Below are positions 24,343 through 32,223 of a stretch of 64,000 nucleotides of DNA, piece after piece. The position numbers were made by a program, and so were the translations under genes. Source of the stretch: Nocardia sp. BMG111209 (GTDB lineage: Bacteria > Actinomycetota > Actinomycetes > Mycobacteriales > Mycobacteriaceae); assembly GCF_000381925.1 (NCBI RefSeq), contig NZ_KB907308.1, positions 930,001 to 994,000 on the forward strand, in the 5' to 3' direction. The stretch's first letter is position 1. Each line of letters opens with the position of its first letter. The notes beneath the pieces were generated by a model. It saw only the letters and a program-made list of their open reading frames with translations, searched no databases and was not told the origin of the DNA.

Positions 24343-25614
24343 ATGAGTGTCGATGTGTCGGATGTCGCGGCCGTGGCCGAGGATGTCGAGAGTTTCCGCA
24401 CGCGGGCCCGGGAGTGGATCCGCGGTAATCTCGGCCCGTTCCGGCCGGAGACCGCGATGGGCCTGAGAAGTGTTCCGGCGGAAGAGGAGTTGGCGGCCGT
24501 CGCCTACGACCGGCAGTTGCAGCGCAAGGTGTACGACGCCGGGTTCGCGGGCATCGCCATCCCCCGTGAATACGGCGGGCAGGGCCTGACCGCCGCCCAT
24601 CAGCGGGCGTTCAACGAGGAGCTGGCCGGGTACGAGTGCGCGACCCGTTTCCAGATCCCGACGATGTGCCCTTGTGCCGCAGTACTTCTCGACTTCGGCA
24701 CCGAGGAGCAGAAGATACGGCACATCCCCGCGATGCTGCGCGGCGAGGAGATCTGGATGCAGTTCCTCTCCGAGCCGTCCGGCGGCTCGGACGTCGCGGG
24801 CGCGTTGACCAGCGCGGTCCGCGACGGCGACGAGTGGGTGCTCAACGGCTCCAAGGTGTGGACCACCGGGGCGTGGTGGTCGGATTGGGCGCTGTGCCTG
24901 GCCCGGACCAACTGGGACGTGCCGAAGCACCGCGGCCTGTCGGTGTTCATCCTGCCGATCAAGCAGTCCGGCGTGGACGTGCACCAGATCGAGATGCTCA
25001 ACGGCGCCAAGGATTTCTGCCAGGAATTCCTCACCGACGTCCGGGTGCCGGACACCGATCGGGTCGGCGCCGTCGACGACGGGTGGACGGTGGTGACGCG
25101 CTGGATGTTCCACGAGCGCACCCTGTTCAACTCGCCGTACGTCACCTATCCGCAGGGGCAGGTGCACACGGTCGCCGACGCCTCGCCCGCCGACATCGCC
25201 CGCGACGCAGGGGTTCTCGACGATCCCCGTGCCCGGGACCTGATCGGCGAGGCCCGGACCCTGGACGTCGTCGGCGACGCGCTGATGCAGCGCATCGCCG
25301 GCGGTATGCGCGCCGGCCGGATCTCCGACCAGTCCGCCGCGATCGGCCGGTTGTACCGCGGTATCGCCGGAACCCGCACGGCGACCATCAAATTCGACAT
25401 CGCGGGCCCCGACGCGGCCGCCTGGTCCGACGACGACGGCGGAATCTCGCAGGCGGGCAACGGTTTCCTGATGCGGCAGACCGCCTGCATCGGCGGCGGC
25501 ACCACGGAGATGGCCCGGAACGTGATCAGCGAGCGGGTGCTCGGATTCCCCCGGGAACAGCTGCCCGATCGCAACGTGCCGTTCCGGGAGGTACCGCGCG
25601 GCGGATCTCGATAG
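24343..25614 (+). CDS. Acyl-CoA dehydrogenase (second subunit of a pair)
   Basis: The 423-residue protein belongs to the same superfamily as the gene before it but is longer and only distantly similar. Visible blocks are GIAIPREYGGQGLT, the FAD/substrate block MQFLSEPSGGSDVAGALT, DEWVLNGSKVWTTGAWWSDWALCLARTN, and the C-terminal GGGTTEMARNVISERVLGFPRE. It sits 73 bases after its partner with GGGAGTGA as ribosome-binding site for ATG at 24343. A heterotetramer with the first FadE is inferred. It is the last gene of the rightward operon. The substrate is likely a bulky acyl-CoA, since paired FadE enzymes prefer ring-bearing substrates. Confidence 0.9.
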   Translation: MSVDVSDVAAVAEDVESFRTRAREWIRGNLGPFRPETAMGLRSVPAEEELAAVAYDRQLQRKVYDAGFAGIAIPREYGGQGLTAAHQRAFNEELAGYECATRFQIPTMCPCAAVLLDFGTEEQKIRHIPAMLRGEEIWMQFLSEPSGGSDVAGALTSAVRDGDEWVLNGSKVWTTGAWWSDWALCLARTNWDVPKHRGLSVFILPIKQSGVDVHQIEMLNGAKDFCQEFLTDVRVPDTDRVGAVDDGWTVVTRWMFHERTLFNSPYVTYPQGQVHTVADASPADIARDAGVLDDPRARDLIGEARTLDVVGDALMQRIAGGMRAGRISDQSAAIGRLYRGIAGTRTATIKFDIAGPDAAAWSDDDGGISQAGNGFLMRQTACIGGGTTEMARNVISERVLGFPREQLPDRNVPFREVPRGGSR

Positions 25615-25724
25615 GGCGACACCGGGTACGAATCCGGCCGACGGGCGTAGTATCAGAAACAGGGATCGCTGTCAATTAGCTGTCGTATCGTGCCGTCCAG
25701 GTACGCCAGGATAGAGGTGCAGCC

Positions 25725-26096
25725 ATGGCTCGGAAATCGCCGCTGCTACGACGTTGCTGCTTCGCCACCGGGGTGGTGTGCGGCCTCCTGGGGCCGCTAT
25801 TCGGCCCGCATCCGGTGGCCACGCTCGCCGGCTGCGGGGAGTGTGCGATCAGCCTGCCCGTCGGTCCCGGCGTTCCTGGCGGTGGCGGTGGCGGTGGTGG
25901 TGCCAATCCCGACGAGGATCGCGGTAACCGCTCCGGAAACGACACCATCCCGCGCGGCCTGCACATCTTCCCCGGAATCACGCCCAACCCACTGAATCTG
26001 CGGCCGCCGTCGAACGGCATCCCGGGCGGAATGCTGCAGCAGCCGCCGATGGCGAACCTGCCGACGTACAACGAACCGGTATACGAGGACGTCTGA
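25725..26096 (+). CDS. Small exported Gly/Pro-rich protein
   Basis: The 123-residue protein starts with a basic patch (MARKSPLLRRCCFATG) and a hydrophobic stretch (VVCGLLGPLFG) that can act as a signal peptide. It then has CGEC, a run of eight Gly (from imperfect GGC/GGT triplets at about 25880-25902) and a Pro/Asn-rich tail ending NEPVYEDV. I recognise no domain. GAGGTG precedes ATG at 25725. It lies alone between the FadE operon and the convergent deacetylase gene. The four Cys near the N-terminus are unusual for such a short protein. It is probably secreted or cell-wall-associated; the function is unknown. Confidence 0.6.
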   Translation: MARKSPLLRRCCFATGVVCGLLGPLFGPHPVATLAGCGECAISLPVGPGVPGGGGGGGGANPDEDRGNRSGNDTIPRGLHIFPGITPNPLNLRPPSNGIPGGMLQQPPMANLPTYNEPVYEDV

Positions 26097-26109
26097 CACC
26101 GGTTCGATC

Positions 26110-27030
26110 TCAGTCGAACTCTCGATGGTGATCCAGCCACCACCGGGCGATATCGGCCCGGCGCGCGAACCAGACATCCTCGCGCGCCAGCGCGTGATCC
26201 AGGAAGTCGCGGACGGCGCGGGCGCGCCCCGGCATCCCGGCCCAGCGTCCGTGCAGGCCGATGGTCATCATCCGCGGCCGGGTCGCACCCTCCTCCCACA
26301 GATCGTCGAAACCCATTGCCAGATATCGGGTGAACGAGGTGGGGTCGGCGTATCCCGGGAAGGCGAACCGCATGTCGTTGAAGGTCAGCGAATACGGCAC
26401 CACCAGATGCGAACCCGCGGCGGTATCGGTGAAGTAGGGCAGGTCGTCGTTGTAGGCGTCGGAGTCGTACAGGAATCCGCCCTCGGCGGCCACCAGTTCC
26501 CGGGTGTGCACCGACGGGGTGCAGCGCGAATGCCAGCCGACCGGCCGTGTGCCGCAAACCTTCTCGATATCCGCGACGGCCCGCGCGATATGGTCGCGCT
26601 CCTCCGCCCGCGACAGCCGCCAGGGCTCCTCCCAGCGCCAGCCGTGCGCCATCGGCTCGTGCCCGGCCTCGGCGATGTACTTGCCGATCTCCGGATTCTC
26701 CAGCAGCGCACGGCCACAGCAGTTGAAGGTGGCCGGCAGCCCGTACTCGTCCAGGATGCGCGCCAGACGCCAAGTGCCGGAACGGCTCTCGTATTCGAAG
26801 CTGGATTCCACGCACAGGTCCCGGATTCCGGGCCGGGTCGGGTTGATGGCAACGCCGAACTCCCCCACCGCTTCCCGGCGGCCGTCACCGGCGGCGAAAC
26901 TGTACTCGGCCCCCGCCTCGTAGTTGATCACGAGGCTGACCGCGATCCGCGCGCCCTCCGGCCACACCACCCGCGGTGGCACCCGGCCGTAGCCGGCGAA
27001 ATCCCGCCGCGGCCCGAATTCCTCAGGCAT
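26110..27030 (-). CDS. Polysaccharide-deacetylase-fold amidase, allantoinase (PuuE)-like
   Basis: The 306-residue NodB-fold protein resembles the PuuE/allantoinase-like group more than chitin deacetylases: RIAVSLVINYEAGAEYSF, YESRSGTWRLARILDEYGLPATFNCCGRALLENPE, GHEPMAHGWRWEEPW and VGWHSRCTPSVHT are family blocks. PuuE members open hydantoin-type rings (allantoin) in purine breakdown. Its start overlaps the end of the NCS1 permease gene by eight bases, and a GAF-domain gene lies before that, with a divergent GntR. The context therefore supports use of allantoin or a related ureide/pyrimidine. The exact ring substrate is inference. Confidence 0.85.
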   Translation of the reverse strand: MPEEFGPRRDFAGYGRVPPRVVWPEGARIAVSLVINYEAGAEYSFAAGDGRREAVGEFGVAINPTRPGIRDLCVESSFEYESRSGTWRLARILDEYGLPATFNCCGRALLENPEIGKYIAEAGHEPMAHGWRWEEPWRLSRAEERDHIARAVADIEKVCGTRPVGWHSRCTPSVHTRELVAAEGGFLYDSDAYNDDLPYFTDTAAGSHLVVPYSLTFNDMRFAFPGYADPTSFTRYLAMGFDDLWEEGATRPRMMTIGLHGRWAGMPGRARAVRDFLDHALAREDVWFARRADIARWWLDHHREFD

Positions 27031-28453
27031 GGACGACCTCTCGTTCGGACGCGGCGGTCGAGCGGTTCACGGCCAGATACGCGCCGGCGGCGAGGACCGC
27101 GCCCAGTGCCCACGAGAACGGGGCCGCCTGCTGCCAGGCCGGGATCAGCGCGACCGGGAGCGCGACGACGGCGCCGATCGCGGCCGACACCATGGCCCGC
27201 GGATTGACCCCGCGCCGGTACCAGTACCGGCCCTCGCCCTCGACATAGAGATCCGCGACCACGACGGTGCCGCGGCGCACCAGGTAGTAGTCAGTGGCGA
27301 TGACCCCGAACAACGGGCCGAGCAGCGCGCCGAGGCCGCCGATGAAGTAGTCGACCACGACCGGGCTGGAGTACAGCGCCCACGGGCACACCAGCACGGA
27401 TCCGACCGCCGCGATCAGCCCGCCGCGCTCGAAGGTGATGTACCGGGGCGCGATATTGGAGAAGTCGAACGCCGGCGACACCACGTTCGCGGCGACGTTC
27501 ACGCCGACGGTGGCGGCGGTGAACACGATCGTCGCGACGATCAGTACCGGGGTGTTGTCCAGCCGCTGGACCAGTTGGATCGGATCGGTGATCGCCGTGC
27601 CGAACAGCTTCGCGCTGCCGGTGGTCACCACCGCGACGGTGACCGCGAAGACCAGGAAGTTCACCGGCAGCCCCCACAGATTCGCCCGCCGCATGGACCG
27701 CGGACTCGGGCTGGACCGGGTGAAATCGCTGATGTTGAGCAGGAAGGTCCCGAAGAAGGACACGATCAGGGCCACGATCGACGCGAACGCCAGCACCGCC
27801 GAACCGCCGTGCACCCGCTCGGCGGACACCTCGACCCCCGGCGCGCCGCCGGTGCGCACCAGCACCCAGCCGAGCAGTACGAACATCACCGCGTACACCG
27901 CGGGACCGGCCCAGTTCTGGTACTTACGTACCGCTTCCATACCGTGCCGCACCACGAGCAACTGCAGCGCCCACAGCAGCATGAACGAGCACCAGCCCAG
28001 CGCCGACAATCCGAGCACATGCGTCCGGTTCCACGAGGCCAGCCCCGGGACCAGGCGCAGCGCCAGCGCGGACACCGCCAGCGAGCCCAGATAGGTCTGC
28101 ACCCCGTACCAGAACACCGCCAGCACGCCGCGCACCAGCGCGGGCAGGTTGGCGCCGAAGACCCCGAAGCTGATCCGGGCCACGACCGGATACGGCACTC
28201 CGGTGCGCTGCCCGATCGCGCCGCTGAGATTCATCAGCACGTAGACGATGATCAGGGCCACGACCATGGCGGCGAGCACCGTCCAGGTGCCGAGGCCGCG
28301 GAAGAAGAATCCGATCGCGAAGGTGTAGGCACCGACGTTGTGCAACACCGACATCCACAGCGCGAACACGCTGTACCCGTTCCAGTCCCGCGTGGTGGCC
28401 GGCGCGAGATCCGGATTGTGCAGCCGCGCACTGATCGGCGGTGGTTCGGACAT
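27023..28453 (-). CDS. NCS1-family nucleobase/allantoin permease
   Basis: The 476-residue protein has twelve hydrophobic segments. Family marks are NPDLAPATTRDWNGYSVFALWMSVLHNVGAYT at the N-terminus, GVPYPVVARISFGVFGAN, YGVQTYLGS, FLLNISDFTRSSPSPR and ANVVSPAFDFSNIAPRYI. NCS1 proteins are cation symporters for uracil, cytosine, allantoin, hydantoins or purines. The overlap with the PuuE-like gene and the GAF gene 15 bases upstream define the operon. Together they suggest import and first hydrolysis of a ring nitrogen compound. ATG at 28453 fits family length. Confidence 0.92.
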   Translation of the reverse strand: MSEPPPISARLHNPDLAPATTRDWNGYSVFALWMSVLHNVGAYTFAIGFFFRGLGTWTVLAAMVVALIIVYVLMNLSGAIGQRTGVPYPVVARISFGVFGANLPALVRGVLAVFWYGVQTYLGSLAVSALALRLVPGLASWNRTHVLGLSALGWCSFMLLWALQLLVVRHGMEAVRKYQNWAGPAVYAVMFVLLGWVLVRTGGAPGVEVSAERVHGGSAVLAFASIVALIVSFFGTFLLNISDFTRSSPSPRSMRRANLWGLPVNFLVFAVTVAVVTTGSAKLFGTAITDPIQLVQRLDNTPVLIVATIVFTAATVGVNVAANVVSPAFDFSNIAPRYITFERGGLIAAVGSVLVCPWALYSSPVVVDYFIGGLGALLGPLFGVIATDYYLVRRGTVVVADLYVEGEGRYWYRRGVNPRAMVSAAIGAVVALPVALIPAWQQAAPFSWALGAVLAAGAYLAVNRSTAASEREVVHA

Positions 28454-28468
28454 GACTACTCCTCGAAT

Positions 28469-28897
28469 TCAGCCGGTGAGCCCGGCTTCGACGTACTGCT
28501 GGAAATCCCGCACCGCGGCGACATCGGCGGCGGTGAATCGGTGCGGACGGTCCTGGATGTGCACGGAGATGGTGCCGACGGTCCGGCCGTCGCGGCGGAT
28601 CGGCGCCAATATCTGTGCGTAGACCCGCATCTCGTCGATCAGCGACCGCGGCGGCCGGATCGGGTGGGTGCGGGTATCGGACTGGATCAGTAGCTCACCG
28701 GTGTCGACCAGGTGGCGGTAGGTCGGGTAGTCGGCCGGATTGATCGGGGTCCCGGATCGCATCGAGGGCACGCCGGGTGACAGTTCCTCCGCGACCAGCG
28801 CCGGAAATCCCGTCGGGTCGGCCAATCGCAGGGTCACCCGGCTGGCCCCGGTGGCGGACAGCAGCCGGCGGCATCCGTCCGCGTATTCGGTGGTCAC
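28469..28897 (-). CDS. GAF-domain protein in the allantoin-type operon
   Basis: The 142-residue protein is essentially one GAF domain: RLLSATGASRVTLRLADPTGFPALVAEEL, DTRTHPIRPPRSLIDEM, VYAQILAPIRRDGRTVGTISVHIQDR and RFTAADVAAVRDFQQYVEAGL. GAF domains bind small ligands; here the protein has no output domain. Similar free-standing GAF proteins occur in operons of purine/pyrimidine or barbiturate-type catabolism, where their function is poorly known. GTG at 28897 has AGGGG seven bases upstream. It is the first gene of the three-gene operon and may be a ligand-sensing partner; that is inference. Confidence 0.8.
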   Translation of the reverse strand: MTTEYADGCRRLLSATGASRVTLRLADPTGFPALVAEELSPGVPSMRSGTPINPADYPTYRHLVDTGELLIQSDTRTHPIRPPRSLIDEMRVYAQILAPIRRDGRTVGTISVHIQDRPHRFTAADVAAVRDFQQYVEAGLTG

Positions 28898-29289
28898 GCG
28901 AAACCCCTGCCCTCGTGCCGGACCGGCGACGGCCGGGCTCGATCCCGCGTGCCGATCCGGGCCGGGACATTCGATATCGCCGCATGATCCGACCGCGGCG
29001 GAACATATTCACGGAGTCGCCCGCGGGCTGCAACAGAATACGATCGGAGCCCGCCGGAAAAAGGTTTGCGGCATCGAAATCCACTCGGCCGGGACGTCGA
29101 TTCACTGCCGTCGGGCAATATTCGTGCGGCCATTTCCGCGCGGCACCCGGCAGCCTCGGCGAAAATCCGTCGCGGTCCGGTGCGGACCATGTCGATCGCT
29201 GTCATGAACTGCCCTCCTCCGTATCCGGCCGATCGCTGCGATGTCGATATTCTGGGAATCCGGCGACATCGAAGTCAATGAACAGCAAC

Positions 29290-29309
29290 GTATACTTCGC
29301 GAGGTATAC
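29290..29309. promoter_or_regulatory. GntR-type 20-bp operator in the 28898-29376 gap
   Basis: GTATACTTCGCGAGGTATAC is palindromic apart from one symmetric pair of positions. It lies 67 bases before the gntR ATG and overlaps a perfect -10 hexamer (TATACT, 29291-29296). GTnnAC-type half-sites are typical for FadR-subfamily GntR proteins. It likely controls gntR, and possibly the divergent GAF-permease-PuuE operon about 390 bases away. The remaining 28898-29280 stretch shows no gene or RNA that I can support; its readings are Arg/Pro-rich noise. Confidence 0.75.
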
Positions 29310-29376
29310 ACAGCCGGAAACACCGCCGAAACATCGGCGGTGCGAGGTATTAGCACGCGGGTGTTACCACTGATTC

Positions 29377-30087
29377 ATGGCGTTACCGACATCGGTTCCG
29401 GGACATGCGCAACTGCCCCCGGTCCCGCCCCGCGCGCAGAATATGTTGCGGCAGTGCGGCCCCGGCCTGCCGCCGCTACGGGAACGGGTGCGCGATGTGC
29501 TGCGCGACTGGATCGCCGACGGCCGGCTCACACCGGGCATGCGCCTGTTCGAACAGGATCTGGCGACCGTACTCGGCATCTCCCGCGTGCCGGTGCGGGA
29601 GGCGATTCGCATCCTGGAGGCGGAGGGGTACGTGACCGTGCGGGGACGGCAGGTCCGGGTGCGGGCCCTGGATCCGGCCTCGGTCGCGCATCTGCTCGAC
29701 GTGTGCGAGACCCTCGAGGCGCTGGCCGCGCGGCAGGCCGCCGAACAGATCACCGCGACCGGCACGCTGCGATTGCGCGCGGTGCTGGAGATGGGCCGGA
29801 CACGGCTGGCCACCGGCGGCTTCCCGATCTCCGACGGCGGCAATATGGCTCTGCACGAAGAGATTTCGCGACTGGCCGGGAACGAGGTCCTCGACAGCGT
29901 GCTCGCCCCGCTGCGCGGCCGGGTGCAGTTCCTGCTGCGGCACGGCAGCGAGAACGACCGCATCGAGACCGAACACGCCGCCATCACCGCGGCGATCGCC
30001 GCCGGTGACGCGGAACTCGCCGCGGAACTGTCCGCGGCGCACATGCGAGCCACTCGACGGGAGATCCTCGCCGGGCTGCCCTGGTGA
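29377..30087 (+). CDS. GntR-family regulator, FadR subfamily (FCD domain)
   Basis: The 236-residue protein has a winged HTH at about residues 33-95 (PLRERVRDVLRDWIADGRLTPGMRLFEQDLATVLGISRVPVREAIRILEAEGYV) and a C-terminal all-helical FCD ligand domain. The metal-type residues appear in LLDVCETLEALAARQAAEQ, NMALHEEISRLAGNEVLDSVL and IETEHAAITAAIAAGDAELA (Asp/His positions). Such proteins sense carboxylates or other acids. The operator at 29290-29309 suggests autoregulation and control of the allantoin-type genes. No Shine-Dalgarno sequence is seen before ATG at 29377, so the mRNA may be leaderless or start further in (29443). Confidence 0.88.
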   Translation: MALPTSVPGHAQLPPVPPRAQNMLRQCGPGLPPLRERVRDVLRDWIADGRLTPGMRLFEQDLATVLGISRVPVREAIRILEAEGYVTVRGRQVRVRALDPASVAHLLDVCETLEALAARQAAEQITATGTLRLRAVLEMGRTRLATGGFPISDGGNMALHEEISRLAGNEVLDSVLAPLRGRVQFLLRHGSENDRIETEHAAITAAIAAGDAELAAELSAAHMRATRREILAGLPW

Positions 30088-30108
30088 GCGGGGACGATCC
30101 GGAACGGC

Positions 30109-30138
30109 GAGCGGGGCCGTCACCGGACGACCCCGCTC
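30109..30138. terminator. Bidirectional hairpin between gntR and msrA
   Basis: GAGCGGGG (30109-30116) pairs with CCCCGCTC (30131-30138), and CGTC/GACG extend the stem past one mismatch to an ACCG loop. On the + strand it is followed by ACTTGTGGTTTT, giving a short T-run. It ends transcription of gntR and probably also of the convergent msrA. Confidence 0.7.
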
Positions 30139-30148
30139 ACTTGTGGTT

Positions 30149-30667
30149 TTACGACTGCGCCGTGGCCTGCCGACGCGGGAGCTTCCAGCCCGGCCGCGGG
30201 AAGTGGCAGGTGTACCCGTCCGGGTAGCGCTCGAGGTAGTCCTGATGCTCCGGCTCGGCCGGCCAGAACGTGACCGCCGGGCTCACCTCGGTGACCACCT
30301 TGCCCGGCCACAGGCCGGAGGCGTCGACGTCGGCGATGGTGTCCAGCGCCACCCGCTTCTGCTCGTCGTCGCGATAGAAGATCTCGGAGCGGTAGCTGGT
30401 GCCGATATCGTTGCCCTGCCGGTTCTTCGTGGTCGGATCGTGGATCTGGAAGAAGAATTCCAGCAGTGCCCGGTAATCGGTCCGCGCCGGGTCGTAGGTG
30501 ATCTCCACGGCCTCCGCATGACCCGGATGGTTGCGATAGGTCGGGTGATCGTTGCGGCCACCGGTGTAGCCGACCTCGGTCGACACCACCCCGGGCTGCT
30601 TGCGGATCAAGTCCTCCACACCCCAGAAGCACCCACCGGCCAGGATCGCCGTCCGCGTTTCGGTCAC
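30149..30667 (-). CDS. msrA: Peptide-methionine (S)-S-oxide reductase MsrA
   Basis: The 172-residue protein has the MsrA active-site motif GGCFWG near the N-terminus (catalytic Cys13), [49 protein letters not shown] and the C-terminal [14 protein letters not shown]. It reduces methionine-S-sulfoxide in proteins and free methionine, with thioredoxin as electron source. Here a Cys in TCHF may serve as the resolving residue. It is a single gene between the gntR terminator and a crotonase gene. ATG at 30667 gives the standard N-terminus; the ribosome-binding site GGAGG lies just upstream. Confidence 0.96.
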   Translation of the reverse strand: MTETRTAILAGGCFWGVEDLIRKQPGVVSTEVGYTGGRNDHPTYRNHPGHAEAVEITYDPARTDYRALLEFFFQIHDPTTKNRQGNDIGTSYRSEIFYRDDEQKRVALDTIADVDASGLWPGKVVTEVSPAVTFWPAEPEHQDYLERYPDGYTCHFPRPGWKLPRRQATAQS

Positions 30668-30737
30668 GCTGCCTCCTTCACGAGCACGTTCTCGACTACT
30701 CCTACAACTCGTTCCGGGGCCGAAAAGTTCCGCTCGG

Positions 30738-31472
30738 TCACCGGCGGCTCAGCGGCGAATCACCCACCGTGTGCAGATGCCGCGCGGATTCGATGTCGAT
30801 GTATCCGGCCAGGGGCAGGGTTTCCGCCGACAACAGGTTCGCCTTCATCATCCGCAGCACGAACGCCGGCCGCGCGGCCAGTTCACCGGCGAGCGCCAGC
30901 ACCTCGTCGTGCAGGTCCGCCGGCTCGAACAGGCGGGTGACCAGGCCCTGTTCGTGCGCCTGCGCGGCGGTGAACTTCCCCGGGAACAGGAGCAGTTCCC
31001 GGGCCCGGCCGCCGCCGACGGCATGCAGCAACGACCAACTCAGGCCCATATCGCCGGAGATGCCGACGTCCAGGAAGGCCGTGTTGAACCGCGCGCGAGT
31101 CGAGGCCCAGCGGAAATCGCACGCGCACGCCCAGCCCATCGCCGCACCGGCGCAGCCGCCGTCGATCGCCGCGATGGTGACCTGCGGCATGGTGTGCAGC
31201 AGGGTCGACGCGTGATAGGTCGGGCCCAGCCGCTGCAAGGTGGCCTCGCCGGCGCTGTCGCCGCTGCCCCCGATGTCGGCGCCGACCGAGAAATCGGTTC
31301 CGGCGCCGCGCAACACCACCACCTGCGCGTCACCGGCCGCCACCGCGCCCAGCGCGCGGTGGAGTTGTTCACACATGGCGATCGTGACGCCGTTGCGCCG
31401 CTGCGGCCGGTTCAGCGTGACCACCGCCACCGCGCCCTGCCGCTCGACCGTCACCTCGGAAAACTCACCCAT
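30738..31472 (-). CDS. Enoyl-CoA hydratase/isomerase family (crotonase)
   Basis: The protein of about 244 residues is a crotonase. The oxyanion segments are SVGADIGG and [21 protein letters not shown], and the hexamer-type C-terminus follows. The two Glu of classical hydratases are missing (Gly/Trp at the first site, Phe at the second). [14 protein letters not shown] keeps the Asp used as base by PaaG-like isomerases, so an isomerase-like reaction is more likely than plain hydration. ATG at 31472 is spaced well from AGGAT; longer starts are possible. An inverted repeat at 31511-31523 resembles the one before the ABM/thioesterase operon, hinting at common control by a lipid-type regulator. Confidence 0.85.
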   Translation of the reverse strand: MGEFSEVTVERQGAVAVVTLNRPQRRNGVTIAMCEQLHRALGAVAAGDAQVVVLRGAGTDFSVGADIGGSGDSAGEATLQRLGPTYHASTLLHTMPQVTIAAIDGGCAGAAMGWACACDFRWASTRARFNTAFLDVGISGDMGLSWSLLHAVGGGRARELLLFPGKFTAAQAHEQGLVTRLFEPADLHDEVLALAGELAARPAFVLRMMKANLLSAETLPLAGYIDIESARHLHTVGDSPLSRR

Positions 31473-31510
31473 AGCCATCCTGTCCCGGGAGAACCCTGAT
31501 CTCGACAACA

Positions 31511-31523
31511 AGAATAACGTTCT
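31511..31523. promoter_or_regulatory. Inverted repeat upstream of the crotonase gene
   Basis: AGAA-N5-TTCT (AGAATAACGTTCT) lies 39 bases before the crotonase ATG. It shares AGAAT-N3-GTTCTC with the element at 2556-2569. The arms are short (4 bp), so chance is possible; the shared outer bases and position raise interest. Confidence 0.4.
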
Positions 31524-31661
31524 CCGAATTTCGGTGCCGGGATCCCCGGATTCACGGGTGCCGCCGATTTTTTCGTGGTAGACCTACTCCCCGGATTGGT
31601 TCGGCCCGCCGAGCGACAGCTGCTCCGGAGCGCCCAGCCATCGACGGGGAGGAGCACGCAC

Positions 31662-32222
31662 ATGGCCGGGCTGATCTATTCGGCGATCGCCTCACTGGAC
31701 GGCTACATCGAGGACGCCCAGGGCGAATTCGACTGGGCCGCACCCGATGACGAGGTACTCGCCGCGGTCAACGAGATCGAGCGCCCGATCGGCACCTATC
31801 TGTACGGCCGCCGGATGTACGAGACGATGCGCTACTGGGCGACCGCACCCACCGGCGCCGACCGGCCCGTCCTGGAGAACGAGTTCACCCGGATCTGGCG
31901 GCAGGCCGACAAGATCGTGTATTCCCGGACGCTGCAATCGGTTTCGACCGAACGGACCCGGCTCGAGCGCACCCTCGACCCGGCCGCGATCGCGGGACTG
32001 AAGAAGTCCGCCGACCGGGACATCAGTGTCGGCGGCGCCGATCTGGCCCGCCAGGTCTTCGCCGCGGGCCTGGTCGACGAGATCCACCTGTTCCTCGGCC
32101 CGATCCTCGTCGGCCGTGGCAAACAGGCACTGCCCGAGGGCATCGCCGTCGACCTGGAGTTGTTGTCGGAGCGCCGTTTCCACGGTGGCGTCGTGCACCT
32201 CCACTACCGGGTGCGCTCCTGA
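31662..32222 (+). CDS. RibD/dihydrofolate-reductase-like family protein
   Basis: The 186-residue protein has the RibD C-terminal/DHFR-like fold: LIYSAIASLDGYIEDAQGEFDWAAP, YLYGRRMYETMRYWATAP, KIVYSRTLQ, DISVGGADLARQVFAAGLVDEIHLFLGPILVG and the closing FHGGVVHLHYRV. These proteins are NADPH-dependent reductases of mostly unknown substrate, often with flavin or riboflavin-like ligands. GGGGAGGAG gives a strong site before ATG at 31662. The next gene begins one base after its stop, so the two are co-transcribed. A paralogue of the family is encoded at 36549-37133 on the other strand. Confidence 0.88.
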   Translation: MAGLIYSAIASLDGYIEDAQGEFDWAAPDDEVLAAVNEIERPIGTYLYGRRMYETMRYWATAPTGADRPVLENEFTRIWRQADKIVYSRTLQSVSTERTRLERTLDPAAIAGLKKSADRDISVGGADLARQVFAAGLVDEIHLFLGPILVGRGKQALPEGIAVDLELLSERRFHGGVVHLHYRVRS

Positions 32223-32223
32223 G

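Noticed and set aside
25880..25902. GGC/GGT triplet run as a phase-variable microsatellite
   Set aside because: Repeat units are imperfect and in frame (Gly codons); slippage would only alter Gly number, and no evidence of variation exists in one sequence.
27029..28693. Plus-strand frame of about 554 codons over the NCS1 permease
   Set aside because: Extreme Arg/His/Gln content and no domains; the permease on the minus strand has twelve clear helices.
29241..30008. Alternative plus-strand frame overlapping gntR
   Set aside because: It is Arg/Gly/Ala-rich noise; the GntR frame has HTH and FCD motifs.
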